Shown: in pieces, positions 1 to 8,229 of the stretch
Position numbering within the stretch: position 1 is the first letter of the stretch
Layout: every line of letters starts with the position of its first letter
Source of the DNA: Clostridiaceae bacterium
GTDB lineage: Bacteria; Bacillota; Clostridia; Saccharofermentanales; DTU023
Assembly: GCA_012518795.1 (NCBI GenBank)
Contig: JAAYRL010000047.1
Location: 1 to 57,496, forward strand
Direction: 5' to 3'
DNA length: 57,496 nucleotides
The notes under the pieces: generated by a model
Told to the model about the DNA's origin: nothing
Databases searched by the model: none
The model's input: only the letters and a program-made list of their open reading frames with translations
Made by a program: the position numbers and the translations under genes

Positions 1-2
1 AG

Positions 3-770
3 CAGACAGCGAATCCTGTAATCACTAAACCCAAAGCAGGTGATACAAGTGTGTCAGGAACGGCAGAACCGGGAGCAAAAGTAGTTGTTGAATTGCCGGA
101 TGGCACAACCAAAGAAACTACTGCAGATGCAGATGGTAACTGGAAAGTAGTTTTTGCTAAACCATTAGCAGAAGGTGATACAGTTGGAGCAACAGCAACG
201 AAACAAGGTAAAGATCCGTCAAATAAGGTAATAACCACAGTTGGATCAGCTCAGTTAGGGCAGACAACAAATCCCAGAATAACTAAACCCAAAGCAGGTG
301 ACACAAGTGTGTCAGGAACGGCAGAACCGGGAGCTAAAGTAGTAGTTGAATTGTCGGATGGCACAACCAAAGAAACTACAGCAGATGCAGATGGTAACTG
401 GAAAGTAGTTTTTGCTAAACCGTTAGAAGAAGGTCAAGAAGTTGGTGCAACAGCAACAAAAGACGGTAAAGACCCGTCAAATAAGGTAATAACCACAGTT
501 GGACCGGCTCCGGAGGCAGAGCAGACAGCAAATCCAACAATTAATAAGCCTGTGGCAGGTGATACAAGTGTTTCAGGAACAGCGGAACCGGGAGCAAAGG
601 TAGTGGTTACATTACCGGATGGCACAACTAAAGAAACTACAGCAGATGCAGATGGCAACTGGAAAGTATCTATAGATAAACCATTAGAAGAAGGTGATAC
701 TGTTGGAGTTACAGCAACAACAGCAGATAAAGATCCGTCAGACAAGGTAACGATAACAGTTGGACCGAAG
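3..770 (+). repeat. Three tandem ~258-261-bp in-frame repeats
   Basis: Direct repeats with periods of 258 and 261 bp encode the three Ig-like domains. Copies 1 and 2 are nearly identical at DNA level, while copy 3 has diverged (VTLPDG, VSIDKP). This suggests recent duplication or gene conversion of the first two. The array probably continues to the left of the window. Confidence 0.9.
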
Positions 771-1385
771 GATCCAATTCAAACAGTAGATCCTACACAA
801 CCACAACAGAAGGATCCTACCCAACCGGAAGCTACAGATCCACTACAAACACAACCAACAGAACCGAGTGCTCCGGATAAAGTTATCCCGGTTGGTTCGG
901 ACATTGACAGTCCGATTCCCGAGAACTATATCAGAATGTACTTTGATCCGATGGATGTCGGTTGGCTACAATACAATCCGACATTTGATACGGGAATAAC
1001 TATCGCATTTGATGTCTTAAAAGATATTACCTGGTCCGATGCTTTAACCAACGGTTTAATGGTTCCGACAGCAACACATGTTGATCCGGCTTATACCTTT
1101 GATAAATGGAGTCTGGCTATGTCGGGAGGTACTGTAATAAATAACACAACACATCGTTATTATTATTTCACAGCCTCCTACAAGCCGGTAGAGCCGGTAG
1201 CCAAAGTAACAACAACTCCTACGGTTACGACAACTCCTGCAGGCACCGCAACTCCTGCAAAAGATGGAATAAGTCCTGTTGTTAGAACAGGTGAATCCGG
1301 ATCACCGCTCATGATTGCGATAGCATTCATCTTATTGGGCGCCATACTTGTGATTACAAGAAGAAAAGTAAAATATGACAAATAA
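3..1385 (+). CDS. Repeat-containing cell-surface protein, C-terminal part (5' end outside window)
   Basis: The reading frame is already open at base 3, so only the C-terminal part is present. It holds three tandem bacterial Ig-like (Big) domains of about 86 residues, starting near bases 3, 261 and 522. Each carries the core SGTAEPGAKVVV, a DGNWKV strand and a DPSNKV end. A Pro/Thr/Gln-rich stalk follows (about bases 770-880). Next is a domain of about 100 residues ending in a FDKW...FTASYKP pattern, as seen in other clostridial adhesins. The C terminus has a Thr/Pro spacer, the motif VVRTGE, a hydrophobic segment and RRKVKYDK. This is the layout of a sortase substrate, but canonical LPxTG is missing; VVRTG sits where it should be. 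Likely a wall-anchored adhesin or stalk protein; the ligand is unknown. Confidence 0.85.
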   Translation, partial: QTANPVITKPKAGDTSVSGTAEPGAKVVVELPDGTTKETTADADGNWKVVFAKPLAEGDTVGATATKQGKDPSNKVITTVGSAQLGQTTNPRITKPKAGDTSVSGTAEPGAKVVVELSDGTTKETTADADGNWKVVFAKPLEEGQEVGATATKDGKDPSNKVITTVGPAPEAEQTANPTINKPVAGDTSVSGTAEPGAKVVVTLPDGTTKETTADADGNWKVSIDKPLEEGDTVGVTATTADKDPSDKVTITVGPKDPIQTVDPTQPQQKDPTQPEATDPLQTQPTEPSAPDKVIPVGSDIDSPIPENYIRMYFDPMDVGWLQYNPTFDTGITIAFDVLKDITWSDALTNGLMVPTATHVDPAYTFDKWSLAMSGGTVINNTTHRYYYFTASYKPVEPVAKVTTTPTVTTTPAGTATPAKDGISPVVRTGESGSPLMIAIAFILLGAILVITRRKVKYDK

Positions 1386-1457
1386 TAACAAATAATAAAT
1401 TGTTTAAAAGGTTAAATATGACAAATAATTGTCAAAATAGTAAAACATGAGAACTAA

Positions 1458-1497
1458 GACGGCGTTGATGAAATTCATCGATAGCCGTCCATTTTTT
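1458..1497 (+). terminator. Rho-independent terminator after the surface protein
   Basis: Outer arms GACGGC (1458-1463) and GCCGTC (1484-1489) enclose an inner GATGA/TCATC pair. A run of six T follows at 1492-1497. Confidence 0.85.
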
Positions 1498-1546
1498 AGA
1501 GATTACAATGTAAAAACAAAAATACTCGTAAAGATCAAGAAAAATA

Positions 1547-1611
1547 GTAAGTGTCAAACCGTAAGTGTCAACCTATCGGCGTCTAGCCACCGAAACTCAA
1601 CCCGGTTAGAC
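1547..1611 (+). promoter_or_regulatory. Tandem 14-bp repeat and leader hairpin before the ABC exporter
   Basis: GTAAGTGTCAAACC (1547-1560) is followed directly by GTAAGTGTCAACCT (1561-1574). A potential hairpin follows, GTCTAGCC paired with GGTTAGAC (one G-U), ending about 10 bases before the ribosome site of the ABC gene. The repeat looks like a two-site operator and the hairpin could be a leader structure; both roles are inferred. Confidence 0.4.
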
Positions 1612-1636
1612 TGAAAAACATGTGAGGGAAGACTAA

Positions 1637-2536
1637 ATGGACAAGATTATTGAGGTTAGAAATCTTGATAAAAGTTATGGTAAAACCCAAGTTCTTTTTA
1701 ATATTAACCTGGAAGTTAAAAGAGGAGAATGTCTAGGTGTTGTCGGAGGAAACGGAGCAGGAAAAACGACTCTTTTAGAATGTATAGAAGGAATTAAGGG
1801 CTGGCAAAAGGGTGATATTTTAATTGAAGGTTTAACTATTGAAGATGATTCAAGACATTTACGGAGAATCTTAGGCGTTCAACTCCAATCTTCATCTTTA
1901 CCTAATGAGATTAAGGTAAAGGAAGCTGCACAACTTTTTGCAGTAGAGCATGATATAGATGTAGAAGAAAAACTCTACGATGAGTTGGATGTCAGACGGT
2001 TGTTGAATAAACAATATGGGCAACTTTCAACCGGACAAAAAAGACGCCTTCATCTTTTGTTAGCGATACTTCATGATCCTGACATTATTATATTAGACGA
2101 GCCTACAGCCGGCTTGGACGTCAACTCCAAGTATCTTCTCTATACTAAGATTAATGAACTAAAGGAAAAAGGAAAGACAATACTTCTTACCTCCCACGAT
2201 ATGTATGAAATAGAAAACTTATGTGACCGGGTTCTTTTTATCAATAAGGGACGGATAGGCAAGGAATTAAGTGCAGAAAGCTTGCTGGAGGGAGACAGGC
2301 ACATTATTGCTATCTCCAGTCAAAAAAACAGCCTCAGCCAAGTAGATACCATGTATGCCAAATTGATTGAAGTGAAAGGCCGGGAGGTTTACTTTGAGTG
2401 TAGTAATATCAATGCTTGTCTCAAGGAGCTTTTAGAACATTTGACGGCTCAAGATGACCAAATAAGAGATATATACATAAAGAAAAAGACAGTCGAAGGC
2501 GAGTTAATCAAGATGATGCGAGGTGATGAGCAATGA
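1637..2536 (+). CDS. ABC transporter ATP-binding protein
   Basis: A 299-residue nucleotide-binding subunit of an export-type ABC transporter (CcmA/DrrA/BcrA group). Walker A is GGNGAGKTT near residues 37-45, the signature is LSTGQKRRL near 131, Walker B and D-loop are IIILDEPTAGLD near 150, and the H-loop is TSHD. A C-terminal extension of about 80 residues follows, as in drug or antibiotic exporters. A GAGGGAAG site lies just before the ATG. The stop overlaps the start of the membrane subunit (ATGA), so the two are translationally coupled. The substrate is not evident; peptides, drugs or lantibiotics are typical for the family. Confidence 0.9.
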   Translation: MDKIIEVRNLDKSYGKTQVLFNINLEVKRGECLGVVGGNGAGKTTLLECIEGIKGWQKGDILIEGLTIEDDSRHLRRILGVQLQSSSLPNEIKVKEAAQLFAVEHDIDVEEKLYDELDVRRLLNKQYGQLSTGQKRRLHLLLAILHDPDIIILDEPTAGLDVNSKYLLYTKINELKEKGKTILLTSHDMYEIENLCDRVLFINKGRIGKELSAESLLEGDRHIIAISSQKNSLSQVDTMYAKLIEVKGREVYFECSNINACLKELLEHLTAQDDQIRDIYIKKKTVEGELIKMMRGDEQ

Positions 2537-3255
2537 AATCTCTTAAAGCCCTTTTGGTCAATTTAAAAATTTACTATGTAATGACTTTCAGGAATACTTT
2601 CTTATTAATTGCCCACTATCTTTTGCCTATCTTATTTTATCTCTTGTTTAGTGTAATTTTTGTGGGAATAGATAAAGCCAATAAAAATATCATTATTATG
2701 AGCATGACCGCCTTTGCCGTGGCGATGAATAGCTATATCGGTTTGCCGGGCAGCGTTGTTCGTTATGCGGCCGGTGATATTAAAAGAGCCTATATAGCAG
2801 GAGGGATCAGCCTCTGGCATGTATTTTTGTGTGTTGCTATCAGTAATATGGTTCATTGTTTTATCACTTCCATGGTTATCCTGTTTACAGCAGGACCCTT
2901 ATTTGATGCTGTTATGCCGGAATCTATGCTATGGTACTTCACAGCCCTCTTTATAAGCATTGTTCTTTCAACAATTATCGGGGTGGCCATAGGAATGTTT
3001 GCGAAAAAAGAAAGTGTGGCAACTGTTGTATCTCAAGCCATTTTCCAACCTTCTCTCTTCCTAAGTGGTATCATGATAGCGGTTAAGTTTCTCCCCGATT
3101 TCTTGCAAGGCATCACAGACATCATTCCTTTGAAACATAGTTATATTTTACTGCAAGGCTACGATCAACGATCCTTAATATTCTCTTTAGCCTTTATAGC
3201 TGTCTTGCTGATTCTCCTGGTAATAAGATACCGTTTTATCATCAGGAGAGAATAG
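2533..3255 (+). CDS. ABC transporter permease (ABC-2 type)
   Basis: A 240-residue membrane protein with about six hydrophobic segments, including one near residues 20-45 and a C-terminal one that ends in basic residues. The layout matches the ABC-2 permease family that pairs with CcmA-type ATPases. It overlaps the ATPase gene by four bases, so the two form one export operon. The substrate cannot be read from the sequence. A hairpin lies about 25 bases after the stop. Confidence 0.85.
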   Translation: MKSLKALLVNLKIYYVMTFRNTFLLIAHYLLPILFYLLFSVIFVGIDKANKNIIIMSMTAFAVAMNSYIGLPGSVVRYAAGDIKRAYIAGGISLWHVFLCVAISNMVHCFITSMVILFTAGPLFDAVMPESMLWYFTALFISIVLSTIIGVAIGMFAKKESVATVVSQAIFQPSLFLSGIMIAVKFLPDFLQGITDIIPLKHSYILLQGYDQRSLIFSLAFIAVLLILLVIRYRFIIRRE

Positions 3256-3279
3256 GAAAGATATTTTTTACTAAAAGAA

Positions 3280-3310
3280 GCGATAATTATTATCATTATC
3301 GCCTCTTTCT
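3280..3310. terminator. Hairpin between convergent genes
   Basis: GCGATAAT (3280-3287) and ATTATCGC (3295-3302) form a perfect 8-bp stem with a 7-base loop, followed by CTCTTTCT. It lies between the ABC permease (+) and the flavoenzyme (-). The T tract is interrupted, so strength is uncertain. Another short inverted repeat, TTGTTTA/TAAACAA, is at 3386-3402. Confidence 0.5.
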
Positions 3311-3442
3311 CCAGGGTACAATTACTCTAAGTTATTTTGAACCTTCTATTTCCGGAGTTGCACTTACTGATTTATTAATAATTACTTGTTTAACGTAAAC
3401 AATATTAATTCAACATTAACTATGATTATCTCTTATTGATTC

Positions 3443-5458
3443 TTAAATTAATCTTGCAGCAGCATAAGCTTCCTGTGTTGCTTGCATAATTTTTCTGGCT
3501 TTATTGACATCGCCAACTGGTGTGAATGACAAAGTGCCGTCTTCAATTAAATCATCTAAAAGTTTACGATCTGAGCTCATGCCTAAGCAACAGATAACAT
3601 CTTTTGCTTCTAACGTTATTCCTTCTGAAGTCTTTAGGTTTGTCGCTTCTACTTTATTCTTACTCATTTTAGTAATTTGATGATAAGGATAGATTTCAAC
3701 TCCGGCTTCTTTTAATCTGGCTTGCAAGACCCATTTTGAATAAATGGCCATACCCGGAGCTATTCCGTCTAACAGATCAAGCATTTTTACTTGCTTGCCT
3801 TGTTCTGCTAGTAAAAGCGCAACTTCACATCCTACCAAGCCGCCGCCACAGACAATGACATTATCACTGACAGCTTGTTTTCCATCTAGGATAGCTAGAG
3901 GATCTAATATGTCTTCTTTATTGCCTTCAATGACATCTGCTATTAATGGATTAGCACCTGTTGCAACAATTACTTCGTCATAATTTTCTTTCTTTAAGAA
4001 TTCGAGATCTACCTCTGTGTTATATTGAATATTAACTGAAGATTTTTCTACCGTAAGAATTAAATAATTCAAGTAGTTTTTGAATTCAAGTTTAAAATCC
4101 GGAATCGAAGCATAGTAAAGTTGTCCGCCCAAGCTATCAGTTTTTTCGAATAAATCGACTTGATGGCCACGTTCGCTTGCTGTTATTGCTGCTTGCATAC
4201 CGGCAGGTCCGCCACCGACAACGGCGACACGCTTAGCATCTACAGCTTTTTTATTTTCAATATATACTTCGTACTCCTGACCGGCTTCAGGATTAACAGC
4301 ACATAAGAGTCCGCAATTTGCCATAACTTCAGCCAGGCACTCATTACAACGCAGACAAACTCTGATATCTTCGGCACGACCTTCCATGATTTTATTTGGA
4401 AATTCCGGATCGGCAATAGACTGTCTACCAAAAGCAATGAAGTCAGCTTCACCTTTTTCGAGAATTTCTTCACCCATTTCAGGAGTTATACTTCCAACTG
4501 CGATGACAGGAATACTTACGTGTTTTTTGATTTCTGCAGCAAGATGTTTGAGACTTCCCGGTCTGGTATAGTGATTCGGTACCCAAACTGAAGTTCCGAT
4601 ACCTTCTGTTAGATCAAGTCCATCCGGATTTAATTTGTCTGCCATAACATCAAAGAAGTTTTGGATTCTTGCATCCCAAGTTCCTGCAGAAACATGGATA
4701 GCATCTGCACCGGCTTCTTCCACCCACTTAGCAAGTTCACAAGCCATTTCTGTGGTGAAACCATCTTGAACATATTCTGCACCGGACATTCTATAAATTA
4801 ATGGGTAATCATCGCCGGTTTTTCTTTTGATTTCTCTGATGACATTTAGTGCAAAACGAGCACGGTTTTCATTGCTACCGCCATATTCGTCTTGACGGCG
4901 ATTTGTGTAAGGGCTAAAGAATTGCAGAGGGAGATAACCGTGAGCCCCATGGAGCTCAATAGCATCGTAGCCGCAGCGTTTTCCACGTTCAGCTGCAATT
5001 CCATATTTAGTAATTAAATCCTCAATTTCTTCAATGCTGATTTCTCTGGGATTTTCATCCGGTACCTGTAAAGAACCGATACCTGATGGTGTTTTTGGAC
5101 GAACTCCGGTTAATGTTTCTATGGCAAAGCAACCGGCATGTGCAAGTTGTAATGCTACTTTACCGCCATTGGCATGTACTGCATGAGGAATACGTGATAG
5201 ACCCGGCATAAATTTAATTTCGCCAATTTCCATCTCGCCCGGAATACAGATTCCTTCATGTTCCGGAGAACAAACTTCGGTTATAACTAAACCGATTCCT
5301 CCGGCTGCACGTTTAGCATAATAGTTTACGATATTGTCTGAGATTGTTCCGTCTGCATTACCCAAATTGGTGCCCATAGCAGGCATTATCATACGATTTT
5401 TTAACCACATGGTTCCAATTTGTCCTGGTGTACAAAGTCTTTTTAGTTTTTTACTCAT
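3443..5458 (-). CDS. NAD(P)H:flavin oxidoreductase, OYE / 2,4-dienoyl-CoA reductase-like
   Basis: A 671-residue multidomain flavoenzyme. The N-terminal half is an old-yellow-enzyme TIM barrel (FMN) with HGAHGYLPLQFFSP and the family motif NRRQDEYGG. A cysteine cluster CLRCNECL...CGLLCAVNP, the usual 4Fe-4S site, follows. The C-terminal half has two Rossmann motifs, VVGGGPAGMQAA (FAD) and VCGGGLVGCEVALLLAE (NAD(P)H). The family includes 2,4-dienoyl-CoA reductase, enoate reductases and bile-acid BaiCD/H enzymes; the substrate here is not determined. The start MSKKLKR is chosen because AAAGGAGGGA (5467-5476) lies just before it; the longer frame would place this site inside the gene. It is a single gene behind a promoter with a palindrome. 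Confidence 0.9.
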   Translation of the reverse strand: MSKKLKRLCTPGQIGTMWLKNRMIMPAMGTNLGNADGTISDNIVNYYAKRAAGGIGLVITEVCSPEHEGICIPGEMEIGEIKFMPGLSRIPHAVHANGGKVALQLAHAGCFAIETLTGVRPKTPSGIGSLQVPDENPREISIEEIEDLITKYGIAAERGKRCGYDAIELHGAHGYLPLQFFSPYTNRRQDEYGGSNENRARFALNVIREIKRKTGDDYPLIYRMSGAEYVQDGFTTEMACELAKWVEEAGADAIHVSAGTWDARIQNFFDVMADKLNPDGLDLTEGIGTSVWVPNHYTRPGSLKHLAAEIKKHVSIPVIAVGSITPEMGEEILEKGEADFIAFGRQSIADPEFPNKIMEGRAEDIRVCLRCNECLAEVMANCGLLCAVNPEAGQEYEVYIENKKAVDAKRVAVVGGGPAGMQAAITASERGHQVDLFEKTDSLGGQLYYASIPDFKLEFKNYLNYLILTVEKSSVNIQYNTEVDLEFLKKENYDEVIVATGANPLIADVIEGNKEDILDPLAILDGKQAVSDNVIVCGGGLVGCEVALLLAEQGKQVKMLDLLDGIAPGMAIYSKWVLQARLKEAGVEIYPYHQITKMSKNKVEATNLKTSEGITLEAKDVICCLGMSSDRKLLDDLIEDGTLSFTPVGDVNKARKIMQATQEAYAAARLI

Positions 5459-5492
5459 CGATAAATTCCCTCCTTTCAACCATATAATCATT

Positions 5493-5536
5493 GTAACATA
5501 TGTTACGCATTATAATTGTATTTTGTATTATTGACA
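5493..5536 (-). promoter_or_regulatory. Promoter with palindromic operator for the flavoenzyme gene
   Basis: On the minus strand a TATAAT box lies at 5514-5509, with a weak -35-like TGTCAA about 16 bases upstream (5536-5531). The predicted start point falls in the perfect 14-bp palindrome GTAACATATGTTAC (5493-5506). A dyad at +1 is typical for a repressor of the TetR or MarR type. The regulator is not identified. Confidence 0.5.
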
Positions 5537-5586
5537 TTGTTAGTTTTTACTTTGTCTTAACCATTTTATCAAGCCATTTAATTCAG

Positions 5587-5691
5587 GCGAAAAAGTTGTT
5601 CGCGAATTCAATATCACTTATGAGAAAAGGCTGTTCGCGAATTTAATATCATTTATGAGAAAAAGTTGTTCGCAAATTTAACATCATTTAC
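5587..5691. repeat. Three tandem 35-bp repeats with TTCGCGAA core
   Basis: Copies start at 5587, 5622 and 5657, each 35 bp. The self-complementary TTCGCGAA is exact in copies 1 and 2 and becomes TTCGCAAA in copy 3. The block lies upstream of the flavoenzyme gene and downstream of the phosphatase gene. It may be a regulator array or simple tandem duplication. Confidence 0.8.
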
Positions 5692-5736
5692 CTGAAATAT
5701 GCAAACGTGCACGAAAAAAGTTGAACCGGTAATTGT

Positions 5737-6597
5737 TTAACGTAATTTCTCGAACAAAGGCAGTATAAGTTTGTGTAATGTTGGATTTGCACCAAGAACG
5801 GAACCGGCTTTGAAAATATCAATTGGTTGATTGTGAAAATTTGTCACGACACCACCCGATTCTTCAACGATCAGAATTCCTGCAGCAAAATCCCATGGTC
5901 TAAGATTTGATTCAAAAAAGATGTGATGTCGATTTGCAGCGATATATGCTAAATCCAAAGCTGCTGAACCAAAACGACGTATATCTTCTGTCTTTTCAAA
6001 AACATCGTACAGAACCTCAAACATTACTTCATGATTTAATTCTCCGCGATCATAAGGACTGGAACCGAAAGCAACAATAGCTTGGCTAAAATCAGAAAGA
6101 TTATTAATTAATAATTTCTTTTTTTCTAAAGTATGAAAATCTTTTGCTGTAATTATTTGTTGTTTTGCATGTCTGATCAGATAAGATCCTTCATTTCTGC
6201 CAGCTTCAAACAATTCATCTAAATAAGGATTGTAGATTAAAGCAAAATCTAATTCTTCACCGTTCCAAAAAGCCAAAGATGTACACGAATGTTGCATATC
6301 TAAAATTAAATTCTTAGTTCCGTCAACCGGATCGAGAATCCAGCAAGAATTAGCTTGATCAAATACATAATGTTCATCTTCTTCACCTAGAAATTGATGA
6401 TCAGGAAAAAGATTCAAAACCTGTTTTTCAATATACTCTTGAACATCATAATCAATTTTTGTTGCATAATCCGCAAAACCTTTTTGTTTGATTATTTCTA
6501 TGTCTTCAGGAAATTCTATTTTCGATGTTATAATTTCCGATGCCTGTAAGACTATCCGGATTACTTCAAACTTTTCCTTGTTAGTTAATTTATACAT
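5737..6597 (-). CDS. Inositol monophosphatase family protein
   Basis: A 286-residue Mg-dependent phosphatase of the IMPase/SuhB/CysQ superfamily. The metal and phosphate site is visible as GEED (near residue 76), WILDPVDGTKN (near 91) and the C-terminal WDFAAGILIVEESGG motif. Length is normal. Likely substrates are inositol phosphates, PAP or a related phosphate monoester; the exact one cannot be assigned. GAGG lies about 13 bases before the ATG. It is transcribed alone on the minus strand, with the divergent DUF4143 gene about 240 bases away. Confidence 0.88.
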   Translation of the reverse strand: MYKLTNKEKFEVIRIVLQASEIITSKIEFPEDIEIIKQKGFADYATKIDYDVQEYIEKQVLNLFPDHQFLGEEDEHYVFDQANSCWILDPVDGTKNLILDMQHSCTSLAFWNGEELDFALIYNPYLDELFEAGRNEGSYLIRHAKQQIITAKDFHTLEKKKLLINNLSDFSQAIVAFGSSPYDRGELNHEVMFEVLYDVFEKTEDIRRFGSAALDLAYIAANRHHIFFESNLRPWDFAAGILIVEESGGVVTNFHNQPIDIFKAGSVLGANPTLHKLILPLFEKLR

Positions 6598-6742
6598 ACT
6601 ATCTTTTTACCTCGGATTATTATTTGATGACTTTATATTTTTACTATAACTCAATATTTTTAATATAACTTTTATGACTACTTATCTCAAATTATCTGAA
6701 ACAAAAGAAATAAACATCCAATATTGATTTAATCTCTCTAAA

Positions 6743-6799
6743 TTGGAAACATGTTTCTAATTCAGTAATAATTTTATGATATTGGAAGTATACTTCTAA
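6743..6799 (+). promoter_or_regulatory. Pair of 18-bp palindromes spaced 39 bp
   Basis: TTGGAAACATGTTTCTAA (6743-6760) and TTGGAAGTATACTTCTAA (6782-6799) are near-perfect dyads whose starts lie exactly 39 bp apart. The second overlaps the -35 region of the next gene, so a repressor is the simplest reading. The same kind of pair with the same spacing recurs at 11016-11072. Confidence 0.7.
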
Positions 6800-6810
6800 C
6801 CTGTTACAAT
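6782..6810 (+). promoter_or_regulatory. Promoter of the DUF4143 ATPase gene
   Basis: -35 TTGGAA (6782-6787), 17-bp spacer, -10 TACAAT (6805-6810). AAAGAGGAGG (6821-6830) and the ATG at 6836 follow. The -35 box is the left arm of the downstream palindrome. Confidence 0.6.
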
Positions 6811-6835
6811 ATAAACTAGTAAAGAGGAGGTACCT

Positions 6836-8029
6836 ATGTTCCAGAGACCATATTATTTAAATAGACTCATAAAATTTAAAGACAGTGATTTTATCAAGAT
6901 CATTACCGGTGTGAGACGTTCCGGCAAATCGGTTTTGCTGAAGTTATATGTTGATTATTTAAAAAATGAACATATTTCTGAGGAAAATATTATTTATATA
7001 AATTTTGAAGAATTTGAATATCAAACTATAAAACTCGAAGAAGACTTCAGAAAATTGATCTTGGAAAAAACTCCTCGGAATAAGAACAAAATATACTACT
7101 TATTTGATGAGATTCAGCTTGTTGAAGGTTGGCAAAAGGTCGTTAATTCATTACGAGTAAGTTATGACTGTGATATTGTAATTACCGGCTCAAATGCGAA
7201 AATGCTTTCGGGTGAATTGGCAACTCTTTTAAGTGGCCGTTACGTAGAAATTCCGGTATATCCTCTCTCTTTTCAAGAGTTCCTGACAGTAAAACAAGTA
7301 GATAATGATTCCAGAATGGTTGACAAATATTATTCTGAATATGAAAAATATGGTGGATTTCCCGGTGTGGTTCTAGCTCAAGAAGAAATCAAGGATACAA
7401 TATTATCAGGAATTTTTGATTCTATTGTTCTCAATGATATAGCGTATCGATCGGGAATAAGGGATACTTTTGTTCTTAAAGATATTATTTTATATTTGGC
7501 GGATAATGTAGGTCAACTTGTAAATCCCAGTATAATTGCCAATGTATTGAAAAATGAAAAAATGAATACGAGTAATCACACGGTAAATCGATATTTAGAT
7601 CTTTTAGAAAATGCTTATTTATTCTTTCGTGTAAGACAATATGATCTTAGAGGAAAAGCGTATTTAAAAACCAATGCGAAATATTTTATTGTAGATAATG
7701 GTTTGAGAAGACATACAGTAGGGAAAAAAGATGGAAATTTCGGGAATCGTTTGGAAAATATTGTATTTTTGGAACTTTTAAGAAGAGGTTATACGGTTGA
7801 TATAGGCAGGATTGATACTAAAGAAATAGATTTTATTGCAAGAAAAGTAGATGAACAAATATACATACAAGTAACCTATGAAATGCCAAAAGATTCACGA
7901 GAGATCGATAATCTTCTTCTTATAAAAGATAATTACAAAAAAATCATTGTAACCGGAAGATATTTTGAAGAAAAAAACATCCGCGGGATACCAATAATTT
8001 ACATTGTAGATTGGCTGTTGGATGAATAA
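6836..8029 (+). CDS. AAA_14 ATPase with DUF4143 C-terminal domain
   Basis: A 397-residue P-loop ATPase. Walker A is GVRRSGKS at residues 25-32, Walker B is LFDEIQ near 91, and the sensor-like ITGSNAKML and PLSFQEF segments follow. The C-terminal DUF4143 domain has a winged-helix-like part (about 215-275) and a restriction-nuclease-like end. There KEIDFIARK and YIQVTYE occupy the usual D...ExK positions, but the lysine-bearing motif is altered. The family is common in accessory regions of anaerobes and its cellular role is not established. It has a strong ribosome site and its own palindrome-controlled promoter, and it converges on the DUF234 ATPase gene. Confidence 0.88.
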   Translation: MFQRPYYLNRLIKFKDSDFIKIITGVRRSGKSVLLKLYVDYLKNEHISEENIIYINFEEFEYQTIKLEEDFRKLILEKTPRNKNKIYYLFDEIQLVEGWQKVVNSLRVSYDCDIVITGSNAKMLSGELATLLSGRYVEIPVYPLSFQEFLTVKQVDNDSRMVDKYYSEYEKYGGFPGVVLAQEEIKDTILSGIFDSIVLNDIAYRSGIRDTFVLKDIILYLADNVGQLVNPSIIANVLKNEKMNTSNHTVNRYLDLLENAYLFFRVRQYDLRGKAYLKTNAKYFIVDNGLRRHTVGKKDGNFGNRLENIVFLELLRRGYTVDIGRIDTKEIDFIARKVDEQIYIQVTYEMPKDSREIDNLLLIKDNYKKIIVTGRYFEEKNIRGIPIIYIVDWLLDE

Positions 8030-8107
8030 TGTTCTTGAAAATAGGAGAGATGATTTTGTAATCATTACTGTTTTATCAAAATGTTGCAATAACACCTGAA
8101 GTAATGT

Positions 8108-8132
8108 CGGCTAGTTACCCCATGACTAGCCG
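8108..8132. terminator. Hairpin between two convergent ATPase genes
   Basis: CGGCTAGT (8108-8115) and ACTAGCCG (8125-8132) form a perfect 8-bp stem with a 9-base loop, followed by ATCTGTTT. It probably terminates transcription, though the T run is short. Confidence 0.55.
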
Positions 8133-8160
8133 ATCTGTTTATCTTCACCACATCTATTCT

Positions 8161-8229
8161 ACATATCTCTCAACGAAATAAGTTCTACATTATCTATACA
8201 TATCTCTCAACGAAATAAGTTCTACATTT
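8161..8229. repeat. 37-bp tandem duplication across a gene end
   Basis: A block starting ACATATCTCTCAACG at 8161 repeats at 8198. The right copy is the 3' end of the DUF234 gene coding for VELISLRDMYR and the left copy lies just beyond its stop. The period of 37 is not a multiple of three, so the downstream copy is out of frame. Confidence 0.85.

Noticed and set aside
6743-6799. SOS (LexA) boxes
   Set aside because: The dyads lack the GAAC-N4-GTTC pattern, and neither downstream gene is a known SOS gene.
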